Below, piece after piece: positions 18,654 to 26,856 of a stretch of DNA of 64,000 nucleotides. Every line of letters starts with the position of its first letter. Within the stretch, counting starts at the first letter, position 1. Source of the stretch: Natranaeroarchaeum aerophilus (lineage in GTDB: Archaea > Halobacteriota > Halobacteria > Halobacteriales > Natronoarchaeaceae). The stretch spans positions 124,001-188,000 of the forward strand of contig NZ_JAKRVY010000007.1 of the NCBI RefSeq assembly GCF_023638055.1. The letters run 5' to 3'. The notes beneath the pieces are model-generated. The model did not search any database and was not told the DNA's origin. It was given only the letters and a program-made list of their open reading frames with translations. Made by a program: the position numbers and the translations under genes.

Positions 18654-18759
18654 GGGATTATTATCCCAACGCTGAGCGAACCGGAGGGTCGCGATGTACG
18701 CGAATCTTCGATTCGCTTGACTTGGGATTCCTCCGCCTTCAGGCGGAGGAGGATGTCAA
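18654..18759 (+). repeat. Three consecutive hairpins ending in TCAA, resembling an IS200/IS605 right end or omega-RNA remnant
   Basis: Three perfect inverted repeats follow one another: GGGAT-TATT-ATCCC (18654-18667), GCGAATC-TTC-GATTCGC (18700-18716) and TCCTCCGCC-TTCA-GGCGGAGGA (18729-18750), then TCAA at 18756-18759. The last has the same form (8-9 bp GC stem, TTCA loop) as the hairpin 21 nt after the intact tnpB near 62.2 kb. No tnpB remains on its left, where the GNAT gene ends at 18572. I read it as a solo transposon end or relic guide-RNA scaffold; a structured transcript is possible. Confidence 0.5.
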
Positions 18760-18821
18760 CGCCTGCAATTAGCCCCAAGCGCAGATTGCTACATGTGACG
18801 AATGGTCGAAAACGGAAGCGG

Positions 18822-19607
18822 CTACCGAGCCATGTTCGCCCCCATAGCGAGCACTCCGGCCAAGATCAGAACGATCACTGCCCAGAGCGCGTTGTCCGTC
18901 GCGACGTCGGGCGCAAATGATGCACTGAGGATGAGCTGGATGGCGTGATGGCCAGGGTGCCATTCGACCCACCATTCGGTCCCCTCCACCGGCCACTGCA
19001 GCAGCATGAGTTCGAGCATGGGCGCAAACAGCAAGATGTAGACGCCCGCCATCCGGCCCAGAACCAGCCCGACGAGGGCACCAATCGCACCGTAGGTCAT
19101 CGCCGCGAGCGCGAGACCAAGGACGAACCAGCCGATGTGGTCGGGTGTCAGGTGGAGAAGAGAGACCGCAGTGATGACGCCAACGGTGCAGGTCGTGATA
19201 GCTACCAGGATGGCGAACCGAGCGACCAGAAGCTCGACACCGCGAAATCCGGCGACGGTGAGCCGCCGATCGGCATCAACCGACCGCTGGACAAGAAACA
19301 GACCGGTAATCCCGACCAGCAAGGCACCGGTCACGGGCGCGACGAGGGCAGTCATCAGCTCCGGGAAGGCGACCGGAATCTCCTGGGTTCCCTCGGCCGT
19401 CGCAACGTGGATCGGCACGACTGCATCTGGGACCATGGTTCCCCAGATCCCAACGAAGTAGGCGGGCAGGACGACGAGCATCCCCAGCAACACTGGGTCA
19501 CGATATACATCACGGCTGCCAACCGTGGTTGCGGCACGGATTCGGCTTGCCGTGGGGGTGTCGCTACTGGCGGCGGTTTCAGGTCCGCTCTGAATCGTAT
19601 CGCTCAC
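18822..19607 (-). CDS. ABC-2 type transporter permease, second subunit
   Basis: This 261-aa integral membrane protein has six predicted transmembrane segments and a hydrophilic N-terminus. It resembles the NosY/ABC-2 permease type (VDADRRLTVAGFRGVELLVARFAI, then repeated hydrophobic stretches). Its start overlaps the upstream permease stop (ATGA), so the two permeases probably form a heterodimer served by the ATPase at 20333-21175. The substrate is unknown; exporters of this type move lipids, drugs or copper-assembly factors. Confidence 0.82.
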   Translation of the reverse strand: MSDTIQSGPETAASSDTPTASRIRAATTVGSRDVYRDPVLLGMLVVLPAYFVGIWGTMVPDAVVPIHVATAEGTQEIPVAFPELMTALVAPVTGALLVGITGLFLVQRSVDADRRLTVAGFRGVELLVARFAILVAITTCTVGVITAVSLLHLTPDHIGWFVLGLALAAMTYGAIGALVGLVLGRMAGVYILLFAPMLELMLLQWPVEGTEWWVEWHPGHHAIQLILSASFAPDVATDNALWAVIVLILAGVLAMGANMAR

Positions 19608-20332
19608 GACGAATCACCCCTGAGCGTGACGGCCGCAAGTGTGAGGACGGCAAGTCCCACCACGTAAGTCACGGCAATGAGGGCATCAGCGGTTGCAACC
19701 GTACCGTCGTGGACCGCCGAATCGAGCAGATTCGACGGATGGGACAACGGCACGTAATCGACGGCAGTATGATCCATCGGAATCACGCCAAGGGAGGCAA
19801 AAGCGTCGTAGTCTGCCAGGAAGACGAGCACGAGCGACCCCACGAGTTCCCTGTTGAGCACCGCGCCAATGAGGACACCGATCAGACCATATATGAGAGC
19901 GGCAACAAGCAGTGATACGATAGCGAGGGCGTGAGAAGCAGGCGTCAGGTCCGACAGCGTGAGGAAGATTACGTAGACAATGCCAGTGACAAGCGCGCTT
20001 GCGAGACCGATCGTGAGCACCCGGGCAAGTAACATCTCCCACGGTCGGAAGCCACAGACGATCAACCGGCGGTCGGGGTCGGCCGCCCCGACCACCTGGA
20101 ACAGGCCGAGGAGGCCGGCGAGAAATGCCGTCGCAAAGAGGGCACCGCCGAGCTCTGCCGCTGCGGACGGGACATCCAGACCGGGGACGTCTGCAACTAC
20201 GTCCATCGAGAGGTCAAATGCAAGCAACACGATCGGCGGTAGCACGACCAGCAGCCCGAGATTTGTCGGTTCGCGAAGAAATGTCCTGAGGCCAGTTGCA
20301 ACTGCCGCGCGCTGGCGTCCAACGGAGGTCAT
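19604..20332 (-). CDS. ABC-2 type transporter permease, first subunit
   Basis: This 242-aa integral membrane protein has six predicted transmembrane segments. It shares with its neighbour the segment (A/D)ADPDRRLIVCGFRPWEMLLARVLTI (here about residues 88-112), showing that the two permeases are paralogues. It follows the ATPase directly (stop at 20333) and overlaps the next permease by 4 nt. The set ATPase-permease-permease is a complete exporter; the substrate cannot be inferred. Confidence 0.82.
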   Translation of the reverse strand: MTSVGRQRAAVATGLRTFLREPTNLGLLVVLPPIVLLAFDLSMDVVADVPGLDVPSAAAELGGALFATAFLAGLLGLFQVVGAADPDRRLIVCGFRPWEMLLARVLTIGLASALVTGIVYVIFLTLSDLTPASHALAIVSLLVAALIYGLIGVLIGAVLNRELVGSLVLVFLADYDAFASLGVIPMDHTAVDYVPLSHPSNLLDSAVHDGTVATADALIAVTYVVGLAVLTLAAVTLRGDSS

Positions 20333-21175
20333 CTACGGTCCCTCCGTGCCTCCGTTATCATCGATGACTCCGCCAGCTTGCTCGGGATAGTCTGCGTTTT
20401 CGGAGGTTCCCTCCCCCTCCACACCGCTCCGCTGGCCGTCCTCTAGCGTTGATGACTCAAGGATCCCATCCTGCAGTTCATAGATCCGATCGAATCGATC
20501 GCGATCCTGAACGAAGTGGCTGATAATACCGATGCCGGTCCCACGCTCGACGAGGTCATCGGTCAGGTCCCAGAAAGCGAGGTATGTCTCCCAGTCAAAG
20601 CCAGTGTACGGCTCGTCGAGCAAGAGGACGTCGGGATCGTGGAGCAGGGCCACCGAAGGGTTGACCTTCTGTCGGTTGCCGCCAGAAAGCCGATCGATCC
20701 GCGTATCGAGGTACTGCTCGTAGCCGAGACGGTCGGCGAGCCAGGCAAGTTGCTCGTCGCGGCGGTCGGACGAGATGCCGTACCCTTCAGCAAACAGGTG
20801 GATGGTCTCGCGGACCGTCAGGCGGTCGTACAACAGCGGCTCCTGCGGACACCAACCGATGGTCCCCCGGCGCTCGACGGTTCCGGCGTCCTGTTCGAGC
20901 GTACCGACGAGAATCTGCATCAGTGTCGACTTCCCCGAGCCGTTCTCACCGACGATGCCAACGAGCTCGCCCGAATGGATTGACAGCGAGGCGTCATCGA
21001 GAACCTCGACGGTTGGTGAAAACGGAAGCCAGGAGTCGTAGGTCTTTTCGAGACCGATTGCAGCAATCGATGGGGCATCGGTTGCGGGACTCGTCGAGCC
21101 GCTGCCATCAGCGATGGCGCTCCGACCACTGTGAGCTACTCCGTCTAAAGTTGTTCTCGCATCGGGTCGAGTCAT
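20333..21175 (-). CDS. ABC transporter ATP-binding protein
   Basis: This 280-aa ATPase has Walker A GENGSGKST, a short spacer, signature LSGGNRQKV and Walker B VLLLDEP. The signature GNRQK resembles CcmA/NosF-like exporters. An acidic C-terminal tail (EDGQRSGVEGEGTSENADYPE) follows the fold. I use ATG 21175, which has GAGGTGGG upstream as a ribosome site; the ORF reaching 21253 would use the promoter region (TATA-like AATAAATAC near 21225). It leads the exporter operon. Confidence 0.85.
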   Translation of the reverse strand: MTRPDARTTLDGVAHSGRSAIADGSGSTSPATDAPSIAAIGLEKTYDSWLPFSPTVEVLDDASLSIHSGELVGIVGENGSGKSTLMQILVGTLEQDAGTVERRGTIGWCPQEPLLYDRLTVRETIHLFAEGYGISSDRRDEQLAWLADRLGYEQYLDTRIDRLSGGNRQKVNPSVALLHDPDVLLLDEPYTGFDWETYLAFWDLTDDLVERGTGIGIISHFVQDRDRFDRIYELQDGILESSTLEDGQRSGVEGEGTSENADYPEQAGGVIDDNGGTEGP

Positions 21176-21242
21176 TCGTCCCACCTCTGGAGAATCCTGG
21201 TGCGATAACAGACCGGAACAGTATTTATTCGAAACATTCGAT

Positions 21243-23522
21243 GATTCCAACAAAGTAGGGTAGATATCGGTTGGTTCCCACTCGGTTTCGAGATACGAAC
21301 GGCAAAATAGGCGGTCGAGCTTCTACCAGATACAGAGAACTACCAGAACAGCAAGAAGAATCGGCGATTCAGACGAGTGCCGGACAGCGCCGCCGCTCAC
21401 GAGTTAGCAAACCGAAGGAAGGCGCGGCGTCAGTGCGGCGGTGGCTTCGACCCGAGACCGAACATGCCCTCCGCGACCGCCAGGAACCGGCTAGCCGTCA
21501 CGAGCGGCGTGTAGTCGGGATCGTCTTCGACGGATAGCTTCACCAGAAGGTCAACCAGCCGCCAGCAGTTGCACAGCGTACACGCGAACATGAACCCGAA
21601 GAACCGGAGAACCGGGTCTTTACTGCCCGAACGCGGCAGGAAGTGACCGACCTTCTTGTAGCCGTTCTCGATCCCCCACCGGTTGCCGTAATTACGAACC
21701 ATCCGCGCAGCGGCGTGTATCTGCTCTTCCTCCGGAATCGTGTCCCGGTTCCGTCCACCGCGCTTGTTCGCCAGCGGGTGGTTCGTCTCGAAGACGACAT
21801 ACTGCTCAGCACCGTCGATGTCGTCCTCGCTGAGCCCTTCTTCCTCTTCCTGCTCGCGGATGTCGTCCACGAGAGAGTCGAACGGGGACTGGTCGGGAAG
21901 TTCGTCACCACCGGCCTCTTGGAAGTCGGAGAGGAGTTCCTGGCGAAGCTCGGACGGGCCGTCATCCTCGTCTTCGTCCTCTTCGTCGGCGAGCACGTGC
22001 GGGACGTAGATCGTTTTCCGCGTCGGCATTCCGGGGCGGTCTTCCTCTTCGACGATTCGGACGGTCTCGCGGTTGTCCCACATCTCGCGCATCCGCTTCT
22101 TGTCGTCCGTGTCGCGGCTCTTCTTGTTGAGGTAGTACGTGGAGTGTTTCTCCGCCGAGTTCTTCGCTGCTTCCGAGTCGAACCCGGCGTCCATCATCAC
22201 GATCTCCGGGTCGTGGAGCAGGTCGTTCGCCGTCGCCATCAGTTCGTCCACGATCTCCCCCTTGGTCATGCCGCGCTTCACCGGGATCGCATCGAGGATC
22301 AGCGGCACGTCGAGGCCGACGACCTGGACGGTCGCCCACTGGAAGTAGTGTTGTGTGCGCGTGTCGTTGTCGTTCTTATAGCCGAGAATCCAGTCTTCGG
22401 CGTTGCTCCCGTCGGCGTTCCGTTCGACCTCGCCCGTCCACGGGTGCCCCTTCGTCTGGTCGATAGCGACCTTCATCTTCCCGACCAGTTCGCCCTCGCG
22501 GCGAGCCTCCTTGATGAGGTCGCGGGTCACCTCCTGGTGCAGCTCGCGTACCTCCTCGATGGTGAACTTCTTGAGTTCCCGTCGGTGGGTCGAAGCGTAC
22601 TGCACGCGCTCGTGGCCGGACTTCGCCATCATGTTCCCGAGACCGGATTCGGGGAACACGTCGTCGCTGCTCGTGGCGAGATAGGCGTGGCCATCGAAGA
22701 AGTTCGCTTCCGGAATCTGCCAGTTGTGGTGACGCTTCAGATGCCAGTGCCGGAGTACCATCGGGCGTGCGTGATCCCACACGTCGGCGGTTTTCTCGAT
22801 GGTCAGATCACGAACGGTCGGGTGATCTTCAGTTGGTTCTTCAGTCTCTATATTTTCCTCGGGCAGGAACACATCCTTCGGCGCGGGGAAGCCGTTCTCG
22901 CGGCAGTAATCGACGAGGCGCTCGGCGATGACGGTGACCGCGCCTCGATGTCGGTCGGTGAACGTCTCTTCCCACACGTCGCGCAGCTGCGTGTAGCTCG
23001 GTGGGTCTCCCGGATCGCCCTTGACCGGCCCTTCGTCAAAGAAGCCGAGCATCTGCGGGAGATCTCGCTCTTTGGCGAGTTGCTCCGCAGTCCGTTTGAT
23101 TGACCACCCGTTGACCTCGCGGTAGATGTGACCGAGTATCCACGATTCGATGGGCGTGTAGTTGTGATGCCACTCCGCGCGTTCATCCGGAATTTCCCCA
23201 GAGAATTTCAAGAGTGGAGCGATATCATCGATTTGCGGTTCGGATCGGTACGGGAGAGGGCCGCGAAAGCATACCTCGATAGGGCCGTCAATGTGGATGG
23301 TTTCGGAGAAATCTATCTCAATTCTGTCTTCTCCGAAGTCCTCCGTCCCGGTTCCAGACACAGTATCGAGCGACTAGTATTCAAACCGGACTTAAAAGAA
23401 TACCGACTGGTGCACATGCGATGGGAAAGACAACTCGAAACATTTGGGTTCCCCGACTCTAACCACCTGCATCTTCAAATATTTCGATAGTGGGTTTTGA
23501 CCAGAGTGGGTTTGTTGAAATC
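21243..23522. mobile_element. Possible insertion sequence limits around the DDE transposase
   Basis: GATTCCAACAAA at 21243-21254 and its inverted partner TTTGTTGAAATC at 23511-23522 match at 11 of 12 positions and enclose the transposase with about 190 and 150 nt of flank. That would give an element of about 2.28 kb. No convincing target-site duplication is seen, and a third copy of the motif (ATGATTTCAACAAAG, 23934-23948) lies outside in direct orientation, so the ends are tentative. Confidence 0.3.
21430..23361 (-). CDS. DDE transposase, IS4-like, large
   Basis: This 643-aa transposase has catalytic acidic residues apparent in AIDQTKGHPW (first Asp, about residue 298), VMMDAGFDSEAA (second Asp) and the C-terminal RWGIENGYKKVGHFLPR block (Glu), the YREK-like signature of IS4-type enzymes. 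An insert of about 110 residues rich in Glu/Asp (EEDEDEDDGPSEL...EEEEGLSEDD) separates the second Asp from the Glu. Apparently intact. It starts with GTG at 23361. I cannot name the ISH family. It is the only large DDE transposase in the accessory region. Confidence 0.8.
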   Translation of the reverse strand: MSGTGTEDFGEDRIEIDFSETIHIDGPIEVCFRGPLPYRSEPQIDDIAPLLKFSGEIPDERAEWHHNYTPIESWILGHIYREVNGWSIKRTAEQLAKERDLPQMLGFFDEGPVKGDPGDPPSYTQLRDVWEETFTDRHRGAVTVIAERLVDYCRENGFPAPKDVFLPEENIETEEPTEDHPTVRDLTIEKTADVWDHARPMVLRHWHLKRHHNWQIPEANFFDGHAYLATSSDDVFPESGLGNMMAKSGHERVQYASTHRRELKKFTIEEVRELHQEVTRDLIKEARREGELVGKMKVAIDQTKGHPWTGEVERNADGSNAEDWILGYKNDNDTRTQHYFQWATVQVVGLDVPLILDAIPVKRGMTKGEIVDELMATANDLLHDPEIVMMDAGFDSEAAKNSAEKHSTYYLNKKSRDTDDKKRMREMWDNRETVRIVEEEDRPGMPTRKTIYVPHVLADEEDEDEDDGPSELRQELLSDFQEAGGDELPDQSPFDSLVDDIREQEEEEGLSEDDIDGAEQYVVFETNHPLANKRGGRNRDTIPEEEQIHAAARMVRNYGNRWGIENGYKKVGHFLPRSGSKDPVLRFFGFMFACTLCNCWRLVDLLVKLSVEDDPDYTPLVTASRFLAVAEGMFGLGSKPPPH

Positions 23523-23636
23523 CCATTCTTCAGATATATTTTTAACTGAAACAGCTGATTGATGAGATCTGCATATTGACTGAAGAAGGTTCACTCAATG
23601 GGTGGAACTATATGCCTCAGAAGCATCCCTCTGAGC

Positions 23637-23813
23637 ATGGTTGCCCGTGAGAATAAGGTATTCTACGTATTTGGAGCGTCAGCCCTCGTCATATTCTTGG
23701 CCCTCGTAGGTTTCACTGAGTACCCATCATGGGTTAACACTGTAGTTCTCTTTGTAGTCGGAATATTTGTTCCTCTACTCGTCAACGACCTCCTTGATGA
23801 TCGGGAATCATAG
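23637..23813 (+). CDS. Small two-helix membrane protein
   Basis: This 58-aa protein has two hydrophobic helices (residues 8-25 and 30-50) joined by a short EYPSWV turn and a charged C-terminus DLLDDRES. The start at ATG 23637 (MVARENKVFYVFG) fits better than the upstream ATG at 23598, which adds a non-hydrophobic leader. It lies in the AT-richer accessory region after the transposase. No function is recognised. Confidence 0.55.
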   Translation: MVARENKVFYVFGASALVIFLALVGFTEYPSWVNTVVLFVVGIFVPLLVNDLLDDRES

Positions 23814-23980
23814 GGGATACCCCACTGCGGTAACCAAATAGAAAATGAATGCCTGTTGATAAAAATATTCCATATTAAACGGTACGTGCTTGACCAGTAC
23901 TGAGGGATTGGGGTGTAGAACTATCAACCGCTAATGATTTCAACAAAGCCTTAAATTCGTATTGTTCGATTAGACGGGTA

Positions 23981-24319
23981 ATGACAGACTGGGAGCGTGT
24001 GAGACGGAAACTTGAAGAGGCGGGCTATTCTGGATTCGAGTTCGATAGCGGCGACACGGCTGTGTCGGGGCTGTCCGGTGAGTGGGTGTCCGGTAAAATC
24101 CCACGCGAGGAAGGATTGAAACACGAGAACCAAACACGTTGGATACGAATTCTCGACGCATTATCATGGGACGGTGGTGCCGTGGATGCTGCTCCAGAAA
24201 ACGCCCCGGAAAGCATACGCAACATCGCCACTGAACACGGGTTGGAAGTCGTGATATTCACCGTCTCTGCCGAGGAGGCGCGTATCGCACTTTGTGACCC
24301 CTCAAAACATGATCTGTAA
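23981..24319 (+). CDS. Hypothetical protein, accessory region
   Basis: This 112-aa soluble protein has an N-terminal amphipathic helix (WERVRRKLEEAGY) and a C-terminal strand-rich segment (LEVVIFTVSAEEARIALCD). It shows no signal peptide, membrane segment or known motif. It has acidic haloarchaeal composition but sits among lower-GC genes. TATA-like TTAAATTC lies about 30 nt before ATG 23981, suggesting a leaderless transcript. I do not recognise the family. Confidence 0.6.
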   Translation: MTDWERVRRKLEEAGYSGFEFDSGDTAVSGLSGEWVSGKIPREEGLKHENQTRWIRILDALSWDGGAVDAAPENAPESIRNIATEHGLEVVIFTVSAEEARIALCDPSKHDL

Positions 24320-24511
24320 CGGTGTGTTCGCAAATCCACCTACCGGTTGTTTCACCTATCGAGCCAGATCTGTTCCAACCGCCCTCAATAGTATAATCGA
24401 CTGCTAACTGTAGAAAGTAGGTCTATTACGGCTATCTGTTCAAACTCATGTACGAACAGGGGAGCGGTCAATTCAACACCATTCATTTTCTTCCCGCCCA
24501 TATGGTATCAT

Positions 24512-25294
24512 ATGACGGAAAGTGACGAACAGTTCCGAAGTGTCCTCGATCATCGATATAGTACGCTCCGGTATCTCGCTGATTCCCCGGCTTCCAAGCC
24601 CAAATTAGTTGACGGATTAGAAACCTCTCGATCTACTGTTGATCGTGCGATTAATGACTTGGTTGAAATTGGGTGTGTTACGTCCGAGAATGGGGAATAC
24701 AGGCCAACGACAGCCGGGCATCTTGCGATGCGCGAGCACAGGCGATATCGAGAGACGACCCACGCAGTCTCCGAAACCACTGACTTTATTAATCATCTCC
24801 CACCGGACACTGGTCTCGATACTAGCCTTCTTGAACAAGCGACGGTCACGATGTCCAAGGAACACGCCCCTGAGCAGGCACTCACACCAACGATAGATAT
24901 TTTTGAGCGGGCGACACATATGCGAGGGCTTGCTCCAGTAGTCCTGAACTTCTACCCGAATCTAATATCGAATCAACTCGCAGAGAGTGACCTCACAGTC
25001 GAAATCATCGCCGAAACGGATGTCGTCACAACACTACCTGATATCCCAAACACGGGCGATGTATCATTGAGCGATGCCGAAGGTCTCTCTCTTTACGAGA
25101 CGGACAGTGATCTTCCGTATGCACTCTGGCTGATGGAAACGCCAACTGAGACGTACGCAGGAATTACGGTGTATGATTCCGGTGGCCCTGCTGGCGTGCT
25201 TATTAATGACACGGATGCTGCGGTTCAGTGGACAGAGACACAGTACGAGCAATTCCGGGAGAGCGCCCAATTAACCTCTGCATCAGAACTCTAA
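24512..25294 (+). CDS. Winged-HTH regulator of the haloarchaeal/methanogen FilR1-like type
   Basis: This 260-aa protein has an N-terminal winged HTH (residues 10-75; HRYSTLRYLADSPASKPKLVDGLETSRSTVDRAINDLVEIGCV). A C-terminal sensor-like domain of about 180 residues follows, similar in layout to methanogenesis regulatory protein FilR1/DUF1724 proteins (RGLAPVVLNFYPNLISNQL, then an LWLMETPTETYAGITVYDSGGPAGVL stretch). The ligand and target are unknown. It lies in the accessory region next to another wHTH protein at 25399. GC content is lower than in core genes. Confidence 0.75.
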   Translation: MTESDEQFRSVLDHRYSTLRYLADSPASKPKLVDGLETSRSTVDRAINDLVEIGCVTSENGEYRPTTAGHLAMREHRRYRETTHAVSETTDFINHLPPDTGLDTSLLEQATVTMSKEHAPEQALTPTIDIFERATHMRGLAPVVLNFYPNLISNQLAESDLTVEIIAETDVVTTLPDIPNTGDVSLSDAEGLSLYETDSDLPYALWLMETPTETYAGITVYDSGGPAGVLINDTDAAVQWTETQYEQFRESAQLTSASEL

Positions 25295-25398
25295 CTCGGC
25301 AAGCGGTTGTCTCACCGTTTGGCGGTGATTTCTTCGCTCCCCGAACATCTGCTTGATGTATGATGTTATGTTGTACGAGCCCGTATCCAAACGTAGAT

Positions 25399-26067
25399 AT
25401 GACCACCCGCATTGCATCACTTTACGAGAGCAAGATTCTCCGAACTGTCGTTGGCACTACTGCCGTACTTGTCGTGCTCGTACGATTCACGGAGATGACG
25501 CTCCGGACAGTTGCCCCGATAGTGTTCATGTTCACGGCAGTGATGGCACACGACGCTCTTGACGAGGCGTACGACCTCCCTGAGGGGGCGAACTGGCTCT
25601 TCTACGGAGGTTCCCTTGTCATTGCAGGCCTCTATCTGACCGTCGTTGATCTCGCTCCGTGGGTCGGTGGAGTGGTGGCCCTTGCCGGTCTCTGGTTCGT
25701 CTTCGATGGCGCGACAACGATCCGATATGGCGCGTCTCAGACGACGCACGAGTATGTGTCTGACCTTGAGGACGAGATGGGTGAAACGATGCTCCGCATG
25801 CAGACGTTGAACGTGGTGTATCAGGCTCTGAAAGAAGCCTCTGTGGCTCAAAGAACCGAAGAGCTTGCGACCGACCTCAACCTTACAGAATCACGCGTCG
25901 AACGTGCCCTGGAATTTCTGGAAAGCGAGGGGCGTATCGAGCAAATAGGGAATCAATATCGTGTGGAACCGCCCCGGTGGGGGCGGGTGACTCCCATTGT
26001 CCAATTCCTTGTCTGGTTCCCACGTCGGGTTGTCCGCCCGTTTCACCGGGTAACTACGAAAGTATAG
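25399..26067 (+). CDS. Membrane protein with C-terminal winged helix
   Basis: This 222-aa protein has three or four N-terminal transmembrane helices (residues 17-35, 40-50, 65-85 and 88-106). A coiled-coil-like segment (YVSDLEDEMGETMLRMQTLNVVYQALKEA) leads to a winged-HTH-like domain (TEELATDLNLTESRVERALEFLESEGRIEQIGNQYRV, about 155-195). A membrane-tethered DNA-binding protein is suggested, possibly a one-component sensor. ATG 25399 is preferred over the start at 25360. No named family recognised. Confidence 0.65.
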   Translation: MTTRIASLYESKILRTVVGTTAVLVVLVRFTEMTLRTVAPIVFMFTAVMAHDALDEAYDLPEGANWLFYGGSLVIAGLYLTVVDLAPWVGGVVALAGLWFVFDGATTIRYGASQTTHEYVSDLEDEMGETMLRMQTLNVVYQALKEASVAQRTEELATDLNLTESRVERALEFLESEGRIEQIGNQYRVEPPRWGRVTPIVQFLVWFPRRVVRPFHRVTTKV

Positions 26068-26206
26068 CCCCGCTGGACTCTTCGGCCCTCCTCTCCGCAA
26101 GAGACCCGTAGTCTGTCTGAACGGAAATTAAATTCAGTAAACATTTGCTTGACCGACTGATGGTGAATTCACCGCTCATCGAACAACTACATGATTCTTG
26201 CTATTA

Positions 26207-26624
26207 GAGGGAGTCATAGAGCAGTTCATACACCAACGGTGTTAACCACAGACCAAGTAGATGACAAGCCAGCAGAGAATTAGCTTGTTTGTTTATCGCG
26301 GTTCGTTTGTAATCTTGGATACATCCAAACCCAGATGGCCACCAGAAACACACAGCTGAATAGCCAGACAGGGTCAGTAAATTTGTCACGAAGAAACACA
26401 GAGGGCGTTTGTCCGAGTATAAATGCCCCAAGAGCGCCGACAGCTACGAGGCCTGTCACAAATACACTAATGAAAATAATTGTGTCACGTCTAAATGACG
26501 GCTTCATACTCTCCGAATGGTCTCTACGAGTATACACTTTCGGTACATTCGCAAGTCTACTTATCAGCATATTCAGTCCGTTCTACAATAAAAACTACCT
26601 TGCGAATCGTTCTATGACTCCCTC
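26207..26624. mobile_element. ~420-bp segment bounded by 21-bp imperfect inverted repeats
   Basis: GAGGGAGTCATAGA at 26207-26220 recurs exactly inverted as TCTATGACTCCCTC at 26611-26624. Extending inward gives 18 matches of 21 (26207-26227 against 26604-26624). The segment contains one small membrane-protein gene and no transposase, like a non-autonomous element (MITE with cargo). GCTATT occurs just outside both ends (26200-26205 and 26632-26637), which might be a target duplication if the right end lies a few bases further out. Confidence 0.5.
26280..26507 (-). CDS. Small two-helix membrane protein inside an inverted-repeat segment
   Basis: This 75-aa protein MKPSFRRDTIIFISVF... has two hydrophobic helices (residues 9-30 and 44-62), positive charge before the first and a basic C-terminus (LQTNRDKQTS). 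This is the only plausible gene inside the repeat-bounded segment 26207-26624. The upstream in-frame extension to 26570 adds a hydrophilic leader and is less likely. Lower GC than neighbours. Function unknown. Confidence 0.5.
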   Translation of the reverse strand: MKPSFRRDTIIFISVFVTGLVAVGALGAFILGQTPSVFLRDKFTDPVWLFSCVFLVAIWVWMYPRLQTNRDKQTS

Positions 26625-26856
26625 ATAAACGGCTATTCGGATTGGAACCCGAGGGCCGACGAGTTACATGGGGAGCTGTAGCGACTGACTACATCATATA
26701 ATTTTCCGTATATTAGTTTTGGGGGGGGGTAATGCCACGTCTACCGGCGTTCGAGACCATGGCAATCCAAGCGATAATCAACTACTTCATTGGAATCAGC
26801 ATTCGGAATGTGCCGAACGTACCGAACAAACGGTTTTTATTGTTTCGGTTCGAAGG
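26508..26856. other. Intergenic region with repeat end, G9 tract and candidate operator
   Basis: This stretch holds the right inverted repeat (26604-26624), an AT-rich block, a run of nine G at 26721-26729, and just before the next gene an imperfect palindrome (ACCGAACAA at 26821-26829 against TTGTTTCGGT at 26840-26849) spanning the TATA-like TTTTTATT. No convincing gene lies in it. Confidence 0.5.
26821..26849 (+). promoter_or_regulatory. Candidate autoregulatory operator of the GbsR/MarR gene
   Basis: The imperfect inverted repeat ACCGAACAA...TTGTTTCGGT encloses TTTTTATT, about 20-27 nt before the two candidate ATGs (26857, 26863). A repressor bound here would block TBP/TFB, the usual layout of MarR/GbsR autoregulation. 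Confidence 0.45.

Noticed and set aside
21643-23103. 486-residue plus-strand frame opposite the transposase
   Set aside because: Val/Leu/Arg/His-rich shadow of the acidic transposase; no start context and no domain.
23934-23948. Right end of the DDE transposon at the third CAACAAA copy
   Set aside because: It is in direct, not inverted, orientation relative to the left copy, so it cannot be the opposite terminal repeat.
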